A stretch of 64,000 bases of DNA from RH-AL1 sp965198715 (GTDB taxonomy: Bacteria; Pseudomonadota; Alphaproteobacteria; Rhizobiales; Beijerinckiaceae), in contig CBDAPV010000002.1 in the NCBI GenBank assembly GCA_965198715.1, forward strand, positions 496,001 through 560,000, in the 5' to 3' direction. Below, piece after piece: positions 17,400 to 27,100 of the stretch. The notes beneath the pieces are model-generated. The model was given only the letters and a program-made list of their open reading frames with translations, had not been told where the DNA came from and made no database searches. The first letter of the stretch is position 1. Each line of letters begins with the position of its first letter. The translations under genes and the position numbers were made by a program.

Positions 17400-19520
17400 A
17401 TGTCGCCACCATCTGACGCCAGTCGCGATCTCGATCGCCTCGATTTCGGCGAGGTGCAGCGCTTCGTTGCGGACCGCTGGCGTTTCGTGATCGGGACCAC
17501 CGTCGCCTGCGCGGTGCTCGCCCTTGTCGTCTGCCTCGCGATGACGCCGGTCTACACGGCGACGTCGCAGATCCTGCTGGATCCGCGCAAGCAGCATATC
17601 TTCGGCAACGATTCCAGCCCGCCGGATTCCGCGCTCGATTCCTCGATTGTCGACAGCCAGGTGTCGATCATCACCTCGACCCGTCTCCTCGCCAAGGTGA
17701 TCAAGAAGGAAAATCTCGCGGACGACCCAGAGTTCGAAGCCTCCGCGAAGCCCGGCCTGCTTGACCGCCTCACTGGCCTGTTCAGGGGCGTCAAGCTGCA
17801 GAAGGCCGAGGTCCCTTCGCTCGACGGGATCGATCCCAAGCTCGCGCCCGTCATCGTGCATCTCTTCGGCAAGGTTGAAGTGGTGCGCGTCGCCAAGACC
17901 TACGTGCTCTCGATCTCGGTATCCTCGAAGGATCCAGCCAAGGCCACGCGGCTCGCCAACTCTCTAGCTTCGACCTATGTTGAGGACCAGATCGACGTGC
18001 ATGCCAAGTCGGTGCAGCAGGCCGCCACGTTCTTCGAGGAGCGGCTCGGACGTCTCCGCGAACAGGTTCGCAAGTCGGAGAGCGCCGTCGCCGCGTTCCG
18101 GCAGGATCACGATCTTACGACTACCAACATGTCGCAGGGAACCATCACGGTCAGCGAGCAACAGCTGCAGGACCTGAACCAGCAGCTCGCGATGACCTCG
18201 ACCGACACCGCCGAGAAGCTCGCCCGCTTCCAGCAGGCGGCACGTTTCCACGTCGCCGGCTCCAACCTCGATACACTGCCCGAGATCGTCCGCTCGAACA
18301 CCATGTCGCAGCTGCGCACCCAGCAGGCCGACCTGATGCGGCGAGAGGCCGATCTCTCGGCGATGTACGGACCGGCCTATCCCGCCATCACGCAGATAAG
18401 GGCGCAACGCGCCGGCTACGATAAGGCCATCGATGCCGAGATCCGCCGTCTCGTGACCACGCTGCACAACGACTACGAGGTGGCCAAGGCGCGCGAGGAC
18501 GCGATGCGTGCGACGGTCAACCGGCTTTCGGGCGTTACAGGCGGCGACAACGAGACCGGCGTGAAGCTGCGCGAGCTCGAGCGCACCAACATGGCCAACA
18601 AGGCCCTATTCGAAAACTTCCTCAATCGCGCCAAGCTGACCCAGGAGGCCTCGGCTTTCGAGGAACCGGACGCGCGGCTCATCTCGCCTGCGCTGGAGCC
18701 CGCCTCGCCCGCCTCGCCCAAGATCAAGCTGATCGTGCCGGTCGCCGGCATCGCCGGGCTGATCCTCGGCCTGGGACTCGCCGCCGGGCTCGATCTGCGC
18801 CGACGTCGTGCGGTCGCCGACATGCCGCCAAGCCCTGGACGAGGCAACGCCTTCATCCTCGCCCGCGTGCCCGCCACGCGGGCCGGCGAGGATGTGGCGA
18901 CCGAGCTCGAGCGGCGCCCCGACGGCATCTTCGCGCAAGCTGCAGCGGTGCTGGCCGACAAGCTCGCCGCACCGGCGAAAGCAGGGCGGGGCAGGGCGGT
19001 GGCGCTGTCGCCGCTCGCGACCGGCGAAGGCGCGACGAGCCTCGCGCTCGCCGTGGCAACCATTCTCGGCCGCCAGGGGCGCGGCGTGCTGCTGATCGAC
19101 GCTGGCGGCGGGCTCTCCGCGCGACTCGGTCTCCACCGGCACTCCGGCATTGCTGAAGTGCTGTCCGGCGCGGAGACAGCGGCTGCGGCCGTGGTCACGC
19201 GCCCCTTCTTCGCCGTGCTGCCCTGCGGCGAGCGGCTCGACACTTTGGGGTCCGCCAAGATGTTGCGCGCCTTCGTCGACCAGGCGCGCACGCGCTTCGA
19301 TCTGGTATTACTCGACGGACCGGCGTTCGCCGACGGGCTGGCAGCGCCCATCGCGCTCGCCGAGGCGTGCGACGGCCTGGCACTCGTGGCCGGTTGGGAC
19401 GGTTTGATGCGTCACGACTTCGTCGGCGCCATCGATGCCGTAGCGGAAAGGCCCGACTTCCTCGGTATCGTCCTCAATCGCACCGCCTCCGGAAGCGAGG
19501 AGGTCGCGCTCGCGAGCTGA
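17400..19520 (+). CDS. Wzc/ExoP-like polysaccharide co-polymerase with degenerate kinase domain
   Basis: The product has 706 residues. The Wzz domain begins after VQRFVADRWRFVIGTTVACA (first membrane segment near residue 40). A long coiled-coil periplasmic region follows, and a second membrane segment (LIVPVAGIAGLILGLGLAAG) lies near residue 450. The C-terminal 200 residues resemble a bacterial tyrosine kinase (CpsD/Wzc) domain. However, the Walker A motif reads GEGATS instead of GEGKST, with Ala545 where the invariant lysine should be. Walker A' is LLIDAGG, not IDAD, and no C-terminal tyrosine cluster is present. It probably controls polymer length, with the kinase part reduced to a structural role. 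Confidence 0.88.
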   Translation: MSPPSDASRDLDRLDFGEVQRFVADRWRFVIGTTVACAVLALVVCLAMTPVYTATSQILLDPRKQHIFGNDSSPPDSALDSSIVDSQVSIITSTRLLAKVIKKENLADDPEFEASAKPGLLDRLTGLFRGVKLQKAEVPSLDGIDPKLAPVIVHLFGKVEVVRVAKTYVLSISVSSKDPAKATRLANSLASTYVEDQIDVHAKSVQQAATFFEERLGRLREQVRKSESAVAAFRQDHDLTTTNMSQGTITVSEQQLQDLNQQLAMTSTDTAEKLARFQQAARFHVAGSNLDTLPEIVRSNTMSQLRTQQADLMRREADLSAMYGPAYPAITQIRAQRAGYDKAIDAEIRRLVTTLHNDYEVAKAREDAMRATVNRLSGVTGGDNETGVKLRELERTNMANKALFENFLNRAKLTQEASAFEEPDARLISPALEPASPASPKIKLIVPVAGIAGLILGLGLAAGLDLRRRRAVADMPPSPGRGNAFILARVPATRAGEDVATELERRPDGIFAQAAAVLADKLAAPAKAGRGRAVALSPLATGEGATSLALAVATILGRQGRGVLLIDAGGGLSARLGLHRHSGIAEVLSGAETAAAAVVTRPFFAVLPCGERLDTLGSAKMLRAFVDQARTRFDLVLLDGPAFADGLAAPIALAEACDGLALVAGWDGLMRHDFVGAIDAVAERPDFLGIVLNRTASGSEEVALAS

Positions 19521-19607
19521 CGACGCCTGCTCGAGTCTCTCCGCTCGCAAGGAAATCTCAAGAAGAGCCCGGTATCGTGAGTGACGATCGTCGCGAGGGC
19601 TTCCCGC

Positions 19608-21377
19608 ATGCACATGGTCTTAGAGGCGCCCAGCGAGCCTTCCGTCTTGATCGTGCCGGAGAGCCTGCAGCACGGCGTGCCATGCGCCTTCAAGGGCTGC
19701 GCGGGCTTCTTCCACCCGGCCGGCGGCTCGACGGGCGTCGTGCTCTGCGCGCCCTGGGGGTTCGAAGACCTCTTGATCCGCAAAAGCTGGCGACTGCTCG
19801 CCGAGACAATCGCCGCCGCCGGTTATCCCTGCCTTCGCTTCGATTATCCCGGCACCGGCGATTCTTTGGGCAAATCCACCTCCATCGACAGCTTCGCGCC
19901 CTGGGTCGAGGCAATCCACGATGCGGCCCAGGTGTTACGGTTGAACTCGGGTGTGCGCCGGTTCGTCTTCATCGGGCAATCGCTTGGAGCGATGCTGGCG
20001 GCCGAGGCGGCGCGTTCGCGCGCCGACGTCGTGGCGCTGCAGCTCATCGCGCCCGTCGTCCGCGGACGACACTACATCCGCGAACTCGCGGCGACGGCGA
20101 CCATGGTCGCCGAGCGTATCGGCATGAAGCTCGAGCTCGACCCCGACGAGGGCTTGAGCGTCGTCGGGTTCGGCCTCTCCCACGGATTGGTCGAGAGCCT
20201 CAAGTCGCTCGATCTGACGAAGATCGCGGACCTGCATGTGCGCGACGCGACGATCTTCGACAGCTCCGACCGCAAAGCGGGCGCCGAGGTGTCCGAGCAC
20301 CTGCGCCGGGTCGGCGTCGAGGTCGCGCTGGAAGCTGTCGAGCCCTACCATCTCATGGTGTCGGACGCGACCGAGATCCAGCCGCTGCCGGTATCGCCCG
20401 AGCGCGTCGTCGCGGCGCTGCGGCGCGTCGTGCCCATGGTCTCGACCCGCGCTGCCACGGCACCCCGCTTTCCGGACGCTCTCGTGACCGAAGTCTTCCG
20501 CGAGGAGCCGATTCGCTTTGGTCCCTCCGATGGGCTCTTCGGCGTACTCACACGGCCGCTGGCCGAGCGCGGCGATGCTCCTGTCGTCGTGTTGCTGAAC
20601 CGCGGCCTCAATCCGCACATCGGCTGGCGCCGCGGCAGTGTGGATCACGCGCGCGCCCTCGCAGCCGTCGGCATCACAAGCCTCCGCTTTGACGCTGCCG
20701 GGCTCGGAGAGAGCCGCGACGATCCCGGACACTCGGCCAATCTCGTCTATTCCGACCTCTTGCTACCCGACGTTCGTGCCGCCGTGGACGTGCTCGAGCG
20801 CCGCGGGCACGCCCGCATCGCGCTCTCGGGCGTCTGCTCGGGCGCGTTCATCGCGCTGTCGGCGGCGGCCGCCGATCCGCGCGTGAGCGAGGTCATCGTC
20901 TTCAATCCGCAGCGTTTTGTTTGGAACCCGTCGGAGAGCATGGAAGACGTGATCCGCTTCGGACTTCGCTCGATGCAAGATTACGCTGGCGATCTCAAGC
21001 GCCACGGCGCGCTGCGCAAGCTCGTAAGAAGCCGCCGCCGCCTCGTCCCGGCCATGACCTTCCTCTTGAGGAAGGCGGCCTCCAACGCGATGGGGCGCCT
21101 TCCGTTTGGCTTGCAATCTCCGATCCTGCGCACCTCGATGGTGGCGCGCGTGACTCAGCTTTTCGATCAGTTCGCCGCGCGCGGGACCCGCGTCGCGATG
21201 ATCTTCACGGAAGGCGATCCGAGCGTTAACGAACTCCGCACCTATTTCGGTGCCGGCGGCCGCAATCTCCGCCATGCCAACGTCTCGATCGAGATCCTGA
21301 AAGGCATCGACCATAACCTCACGTCGAGCACCGCCGCCGCCTTAATGCTCGATCGTATCACGGCCGCTCTCGTGTAA
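19608..21377 (+). CDS. Two-domain alpha/beta hydrolase of the exopolysaccharide locus
   Basis: The product has 589 residues made of two alpha/beta-hydrolase domains in tandem. The first (about residues 1-280) has the nucleophile elbow GQSLG with Ser125 and an early RFDYPGTGDS segment. The second (about 300-589) has RFDAAGLGES and the elbow GVCSG, which puts Cys410 at the nucleophile position. A GIDHNLTSS segment near the end could give the second catalytic His. Such hydrolases often accompany polysaccharide loci and might remove acyl or pyruvyl groups, but no substrate is known. ATG 19608 follows GAGGG; the frame is open up to a GTG at 19581. Confidence 0.78.
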   Translation: MHMVLEAPSEPSVLIVPESLQHGVPCAFKGCAGFFHPAGGSTGVVLCAPWGFEDLLIRKSWRLLAETIAAAGYPCLRFDYPGTGDSLGKSTSIDSFAPWVEAIHDAAQVLRLNSGVRRFVFIGQSLGAMLAAEAARSRADVVALQLIAPVVRGRHYIRELAATATMVAERIGMKLELDPDEGLSVVGFGLSHGLVESLKSLDLTKIADLHVRDATIFDSSDRKAGAEVSEHLRRVGVEVALEAVEPYHLMVSDATEIQPLPVSPERVVAALRRVVPMVSTRAATAPRFPDALVTEVFREEPIRFGPSDGLFGVLTRPLAERGDAPVVVLLNRGLNPHIGWRRGSVDHARALAAVGITSLRFDAAGLGESRDDPGHSANLVYSDLLLPDVRAAVDVLERRGHARIALSGVCSGAFIALSAAAADPRVSEVIVFNPQRFVWNPSESMEDVIRFGLRSMQDYAGDLKRHGALRKLVRSRRRLVPAMTFLLRKAASNAMGRLPFGLQSPILRTSMVARVTQLFDQFAARGTRVAMIFTEGDPSVNELRTYFGAGGRNLRHANVSIEILKGIDHNLTSSTAAALMLDRITAALV

Positions 21378-21447
21378 GCGGCGCCGCGCGACGAGCGACC
21401 TGCCTCCGGCAGGGCGGTCAAGGACTTTCGCCGGGGCCTGACCCGTT

Positions 21448-21964
21448 GGTCGCGTCGATGGTGACGAAGGCTCCGGTGAGTTCGAGTCGTTTGGCAAGGT
21501 GCGGGATCGCGGTGATCTCGTTGCCTTTGCCGCCGACCGCCTCCTGGCCGAGCACGAGACGTTGGCGCTGGCCCAGGCCGAGACGAGATGCAGCGGCGCT
21601 GCGTCGCCGCGCGAGCCCGCCGGGAGGTTTTGTCCCTGGAGCTTGTCGAAGGGCGATGGCGACGATCTCGGGCTCGGCCTCGCGCAGGTTGTCGACCCAG
21701 GCGGTAAAGCACGCGGCGAAGAGCGGCGCCGTTCATGACGTCGTTCAGCGTGTCGCGGGAGGAGATGCCGCGCGCGAAAGGCAACAGCCGGCGCGGAAAG
21801 TCGAGCTTGCGTTTGCCCCAGCGCTCGACCTCGGCGAAATCTTCCGCGCCCGCCATCGTCGCGCAGAGCACGACAAGCAGGATCTCTGGGAGCGGATAGG
21901 CGACCTTCCAGGCCTGACGCGGATCGCTGAATACGGCGCTTTGCCAGACAGCGGACGATCTCAT
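21448..21964 (-). pseudogene. ISAs1-family transposase remnant (truncated, frameshifted)
   Basis: The minus strand reads VFSDPRQAWKVAYPLPEILL and GAEDFAEVERWGKRKLDF, then SSRDTLNDVMN, which is the N-terminal third of an ISAs1-type transposase. After about position 21730 the homology jumps frame (AWVDNLREAEPEIVAI, then LHLVSAWASAN, then NEITAIP and AFVTIDA in different frames). It stops near 21450, well before the family's usual length of about 370 residues. No terminal inverted repeats are visible. It is therefore a dead insertion-sequence fragment, at the right end of the exopolysaccharide locus, where it may mark a past rearrangement. Confidence 0.85.
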
Positions 21965-22002
21965 CGTGAGGTTTTCCTGAATTTACATTCGCCGCCGCCG
22001 CG

Positions 22003-24105
22003 TCACTGCCTACGCGCTTCAAGCGATTGCCGTGCTTCGATTGTCTCCCGTTTGACGATGCGAACCTTGACCTCGTCGCTGCGCCCGAGCGCGTCGACGA
22101 CGGTCACGCGCGAGAATCCTTCGTCGGGGCGCCAGGAGGTTTCGCGCGCGAACGGCAGGCTCTCCACGGGGCGCCCGTCGACGATCCAGCGGTAGGGGCG
22201 CCGGCCTCCTTCCACGGCGAGCCGCACTTCCGGTGCCGTACCGTCAACGAGGAGACGGGCCTCCGCGAGGGGAAAGGTGATGTGGGGTGCGTCGCGCGCG
22301 ATGGGCATCGACGCGGCGCCGACCCTCACCAGCGAGGCCGGTGGCAAACCGGCGAACAGAGGCGTCAGGCTCCGCGGCGCGAGTGGATCGGGCGGCAGCA
22401 GGTCGAACAGCCGGAACAGGATTCCTGCGGCGCCGGCACCCACGCAGGTCGCGCAGGCGACGCCGTCCGCCCGGCCCATCCAGACGCCCACGACGCGGCT
22501 GCCGTCGAAGCCGATCGCCCAGCCGTCGCGGAAGCGGTAGGACGTGCCGGTTTTGTATGCGACATGCCCGGAGCGCGAGGCGAAGCCTTTGGGCGCTGGC
22601 ACGCCGGAGAGGATGTCGACCACCGCATCGGCCGCCGGCCGCCGCATCAAGGTCGGATTGGATCTGCGCGCTCGCTCGGTGCCGTAACGCTCGACCAGCG
22701 GCTTGACCGTGCCGCCGTCGGCCAGCGCAGCAAAGGCGGCGACGAGCCGCTCCAGCGTCATGCCGGTGCCGCCGAGCACGACCGGCAGGCTCGGCGCGAC
22801 GCTCTCGTCCTCGAAGGCGAGCGGCAGCCCGGCTTCGCGGAAGCGCTGCGCGAAGACGACCGGACCGAGCCGTTGCAGCACGACGACCGCCGGCAGGTTC
22901 AGCGAGGCCTGGAGGGCACGCCGGATCGTGACGTCGCCGTCGAAGCCTCCATCGAAGTTGTGCGGGGCGTAATCGTCGAAGCGGGTAGGTTCGTCGCGCA
23001 CCAGGCTGGCGGGGTGGGCGAGCAGCGCGTCGAAGGCCATGCCGTAGACGAAGGGCTTCAGCGTCGAGCCGGGCGAGCGCTCGGTCAGCGTCATGTCGAT
23101 GCTGCCGCGGCGCGTGGCGTCGCGGTAGTCGCCGCTGCCGGCGCGCGCCAGGATCTCGCCGGTGCGCCAGTCGGCAACGATCGCCGCCAGGTTCACCGGC
23201 CGGGGCAGCTCGTCAAGCGTGCCGCGCAGCAGGCGCTCCACGGCGACCTGCAGCTTCGCGTCGAGCGCGGTGCGGATCGGCTCGGCCGCGCCGGGGTCGG
23301 CGGCGACGAGCCGCTCGGCGAGGTGCGGCGCCAGGAAGGGCAGGGCGAGGCGTCGTGCCGACACCGGCGCGGTCATCGCCGCCGCCTCCGTGGAGCGGTC
23401 GATCAGCCCGGCGTCTAGAGCTCGCGTCAAGAGCCTGTCGCGTGCCGCCTTCGCTCGGAGCGCGTGGGCGTCGGGGCGCGTCGTGCGGGGGGATTGCGGC
23501 AGGGCCACCAGCAGCGCCGCCTCGGGTTCGGACAGCAGCCGCGGCTCCTTGCCGAACCAGGCCAAGCTGCCGGCGCGCACGCCCTCGAGGTTGCCGCCCA
23601 TCGGCGTCAGCGTGAGATAGGCCGAGAGGATCGCCGGCTTGCTCATGCGCGCCTCGAGCTGCAGCGCGCGAAAAGCCTCGATAACCTTTGAGCGCAGCGT
23701 GCGCGGGCGCGGCTCGAGCAGGCGCACGACCTGCATGGTCAATGTCGAGCCGCCTGAGACGACGTGGCCGCGCGCGGCGAGCTGCCAGGTCGCACGCGCC
23801 AGCGCGAGCGGATCGACGCCGTGGTGCGACCAGAACCGCTTGTCCTCGATGGCGACGAGCAGGCGCAGGTAGTTCGGCGACACCGCGCGTAGGTCGACCG
23901 GCAGCCGCCATTGCCCGTCGGCGGTGCGGAAGGCGCGCAGCATGGCGCCGTGCCGATCCTCGACCACCGGGGAAGGCGCCAGCCGCGACAGGTCCGGAGG
24001 AAAGGCGCGATCGAGTGCAACGAAGCCGCCGACGGCGGCCACCGCGCTCGACATCATGAGCACGGCGCCCGCGAGGAGCGCGTTGCGCCACCTGCCCGAG
24101 ACCAT
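22003..24105 (-). CDS. pbpC: Penicillin-binding protein 1C (bifunctional glycosyltransferase/transpeptidase)
   Basis: The product is about 700 residues. An N-terminal membrane anchor leads to a GT51 transglycosylase domain (EDKRFWSHHGVDPLALARA with the catalytic Glu, and SGGSTLTMQ). Next is a transpeptidase domain with SPGSTLKPF (Ser and Lys of SxxK), ASLN and KTGTS. The last 90 residues match the PBP1C C-terminal domain. It polymerises and crosslinks peptidoglycan. It lies 11 bases after the alpha-2-macroglobulin gene; the pair is known in many proteobacteria and is thought to repair the wall while the macroglobulin traps attacking proteases. A GTG at 24114 is an alternative start. Confidence 0.93.
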   Translation of the reverse strand: MVSGRWRNALLAGAVLMMSSAVAAVGGFVALDRAFPPDLSRLAPSPVVEDRHGAMLRAFRTADGQWRLPVDLRAVSPNYLRLLVAIEDKRFWSHHGVDPLALARATWQLAARGHVVSGGSTLTMQVVRLLEPRPRTLRSKVIEAFRALQLEARMSKPAILSAYLTLTPMGGNLEGVRAGSLAWFGKEPRLLSEPEAALLVALPQSPRTTRPDAHALRAKAARDRLLTRALDAGLIDRSTEAAAMTAPVSARRLALPFLAPHLAERLVAADPGAAEPIRTALDAKLQVAVERLLRGTLDELPRPVNLAAIVADWRTGEILARAGSGDYRDATRRGSIDMTLTERSPGSTLKPFVYGMAFDALLAHPASLVRDEPTRFDDYAPHNFDGGFDGDVTIRRALQASLNLPAVVVLQRLGPVVFAQRFREAGLPLAFEDESVAPSLPVVLGGTGMTLERLVAAFAALADGGTVKPLVERYGTERARRSNPTLMRRPAADAVVDILSGVPAPKGFASRSGHVAYKTGTSYRFRDGWAIGFDGSRVVGVWMGRADGVACATCVGAGAAGILFRLFDLLPPDPLAPRSLTPLFAGLPPASLVRVGAASMPIARDAPHITFPLAEARLLVDGTAPEVRLAVEGGRRPYRWIVDGRPVESLPFARETSWRPDEGFSRVTVVDALGRSDEVKVRIVKRETIEARQSLEARRQ

Positions 24106-24116
24106 GGCGCTCACGG

Positions 24117-27100
24117 CTAAGGCGCCGCTGACGTGGCGGGCTTGCGCGCCGGCTTGACCTCGAGCGAGGCCGCCGCGCCCCGAGCGTGGTAGTTCGGCTC
24201 GTACATGTCCTCGACCTGCGGGCCGGGGTTGACGAAGTTGCCCGGCGACACGGCACGCACGACGTAGGCGAATTTGAACCCGGGCTGGGTCTCGTAGAGG
24301 TCGAGCCCGGCCATGTAGCGATCGTCGCGCAAGGCGAAGAACGTCGGCTCGGTGAGGCCGGTCAGCCATTTGAACTGGCCATCGTCGCGGTCGCCGGTCA
24401 ACCCGATCGTTTCCGGCTCGAGTCCAGCCGGCAGCATGTCGACTGCCAGCACTTTGCGCTGCATCTTCTCGGTCATTGCGCCGTCGATCACGATCACCAA
24501 TTTGTCGTTCTGATGCACGTCGGCGAGATCGACCGCCTTGCCGTCAAGATGGTGATAGGAGCGCGACACCGTAAAGCCGTTGGCCTCGGCCGGCTGCAGC
24601 CCGGCCAAGATGCCGGTCGTCGAGACGGCGGCGAACATCGGTCCGCTGCCGCGGTTGACCAGAACGTGCGCGGCCGTGGCCGGGAAGGCGGCATGCAGGC
24701 TGTCGCTGCCTGCCGCGTTCGACTTGCCGTCGAGCGTCACCTTCAGCGGCGACGTGCCGTGGAGATCGAAGGCGGCGCGCAGCAGCCATGCCTCTTCCTG
24801 AGTCGAGAGATAGCCCTTGCCGCCGGTGGCGCGGGCGAGGTCGAGCGCTCTGGCGAACAGGGCCTCGCGCGGCACCAGCTTCTCCTCGGCCATCAGCGAG
24901 AGCACCATGGCGGCGTCGCGCAGCGGGCTGCCGTAGTCGTTGAGCCAGAACCGCGGGTCGCGGTGGACTAGCGGCGCGGCGACGATGGCCGACGCCATGT
25001 CGCGTTCGCCGACCCGCGCCAGTGCCGAGGCGAGCTGCACCCGCGCGATGTCGCTGGGCATGCCGCCCCTGACGCGGGTCGCGACGTAGCGCAGCTGCGA
25101 CAGGTCGAGTTTGTCGGCGCGCGACAGGACGATGGAGGCGTAGGAGGCGCCGGCGACGTCGTCGGGCGAGAACGAGATCGAGGCGAAGCGGCCGGCGAGC
25201 CAGGCCGTCGCCCGGCTCTCCATGTCGGACGGCACCGACAGACCGGCGGCACGCGCGTGCTGCATGTAATCGAGCGCGTAGGCCGTCAGCCAGAAGTTGC
25301 CGTTGCCGGTGTCGTAGGAGGTCCAGTAGCCGAAGGAGCCGTCGCCTGCCTGCAGCGACAGCAACCGCTGGATCGCGCCCTGGCCGGTCACCGTGTCGGC
25401 GACGGGCACGGGGAGCTTGGCGCCGAGCCGCTTGGCGAAGAGCTCCGGGAAGGCCCGGCTGATCGTCTGCTCGGCGCAGCCATAGGGGTACTGCCGGAGG
25501 TCGGCGAGCAGCCCGGTGACGTCGATCGCCGGAACGGTGGCGGCGGTGACGTCGAGCTTGGCCGTGCCGGGCACCAGGCCGGCGGCGAGCGCGTCGTCGA
25601 TGGTCAGCTTGCCGCCAACGGCGACCTCCACGATCTGGCGTTGGGTGACGTAGGCGTTGGGCGTGCGCACCGAGAGCTCGAAGTCGCGCTCGGTGGTTGA
25701 GCCGTCCTCACCGGTGACGATCATGTGGATGCGCCCGACGCCGGGCGTGGCGGCGGCGGTCAGCATGCGGTCGACATAGCGGCGCTTGTCGCGCTTGATG
25801 TCCTTGAACAGCGCGTCGGTGCGATCGAGCGACACCGCGCCCTTGGCCGTCATCGCGACCGTGTAGGTGCCCTCGGGCGCCTCAAGGTCCGTCAGCAGGA
25901 TTCGGGCGCGCGTGGTGTCGCCGGGCGCGAGGAAGCGCGGGAGGGTCAGTTCGGCCAGCATTGGCGGCCGCACCGTGACGGGGGCCTCGGCATGGCCGAA
26001 GCGGGTGCCGGTCCAGGCCGTCGCCATCAGGCGCAGCCGTCCGGAGAAGTCCGGCACCGCCAGTTCCACGCGGGCGCGGCCCGCGGCGTCGAGCTTCACA
26101 GGTCCCTTGAACAGGGCCACGGTCTTGAAGGTCTTTACGTCGAGGCCGCCGGTGTCGAGGTTGGCGTTCTTGCCGTCGCCGCCCTCGTGCAGCCGCCCGG
26201 GGTTGCCCTCGGGATCGATGAGCGAGGCGTAAGCGTCGCGGATCTCGAAATCGGCCTCGCGCCGGCCGAGGTAGTGATCGGCCGGGTCTGGCGCGGCGAA
26301 GCTCGTCATGCGCAGCACCGCCTCGTCGACGGCGGCGAGCGTCACGTAGGCCTCCTCGCCCGGCGCGGCCCCGGAGGCGGTGACGTCAACGGCCAGCGTG
26401 GTCTTGGGCTGGATCTTGGCCGGGGCGGCCAACGTCACCTCGAGCTTGCGCGCGGCGGCCTTGCCCGGGACCCAGGCGAGGCCGACGGCGCGCACCGGCA
26501 GCCGCGGGATCACGGCGCCGGCCGGCGACACGGCCATGGCCAGCACGTAGCCGCCGGAGGTCGGCACGTCGGCGGCATCGAACTCCACCGTGCCGCCGCC
26601 CTTGGCCATCTCGAGTTCCTGGACGCCGTGCAGGCCGTTGCCGTCGAGCATCACCAGGACGCGGCCGGCGAAGGAGGGCTCGACCATCGCCCGGACCTTG
26701 CCCTCCGGCGGGTTGGCATCGACCGCCACCGGCATGGTTTCGGGCTTCCGATTCTTCGATTCATCGGCCGCCCACCAGCCGGCGTAGAACCTCACGCTCG
26801 AGGCGGTCTTGCCGGCGGCATCGTAGACCTCCATGCGCCAGCGTCCGTTGCCGACGGGAGCCGACAGCGTGCCGCGGCCGTGAGCGTCGAGCGCGACCTC
26901 GCCGCCGTTGACCCGGGCGTCGATGACGGTCTCGTGCGACTGCCAGCGTCCGTCGCGGTAGAAATAATTGTAGCTGTGATCCTCCTTGACGAGGCTCCAC
27001 TTCAGCGTCTCGCCTGAGATCGCCGTGCCGTCGCCGTCGACCAGCGCGACGTCGAAGGTGGCCGTGGTGCCGTCGGCCAGCGCCTGGAATTGGCGACGAA

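Noticed and set aside
21399..21413. CCTGCC-TCC-GGCAGG hairpin after the two-domain hydrolase
   Set aside because: The loop is three bases and no T-tract follows, so a terminator cannot be supported; it may belong to the insertion-sequence remnant.
25725..27017. 430-codon frame opposite the alpha-2-macroglobulin gene
   Set aside because: Composition and position mark it as an antisense shadow; the opposite strand encodes a clear full-length family.
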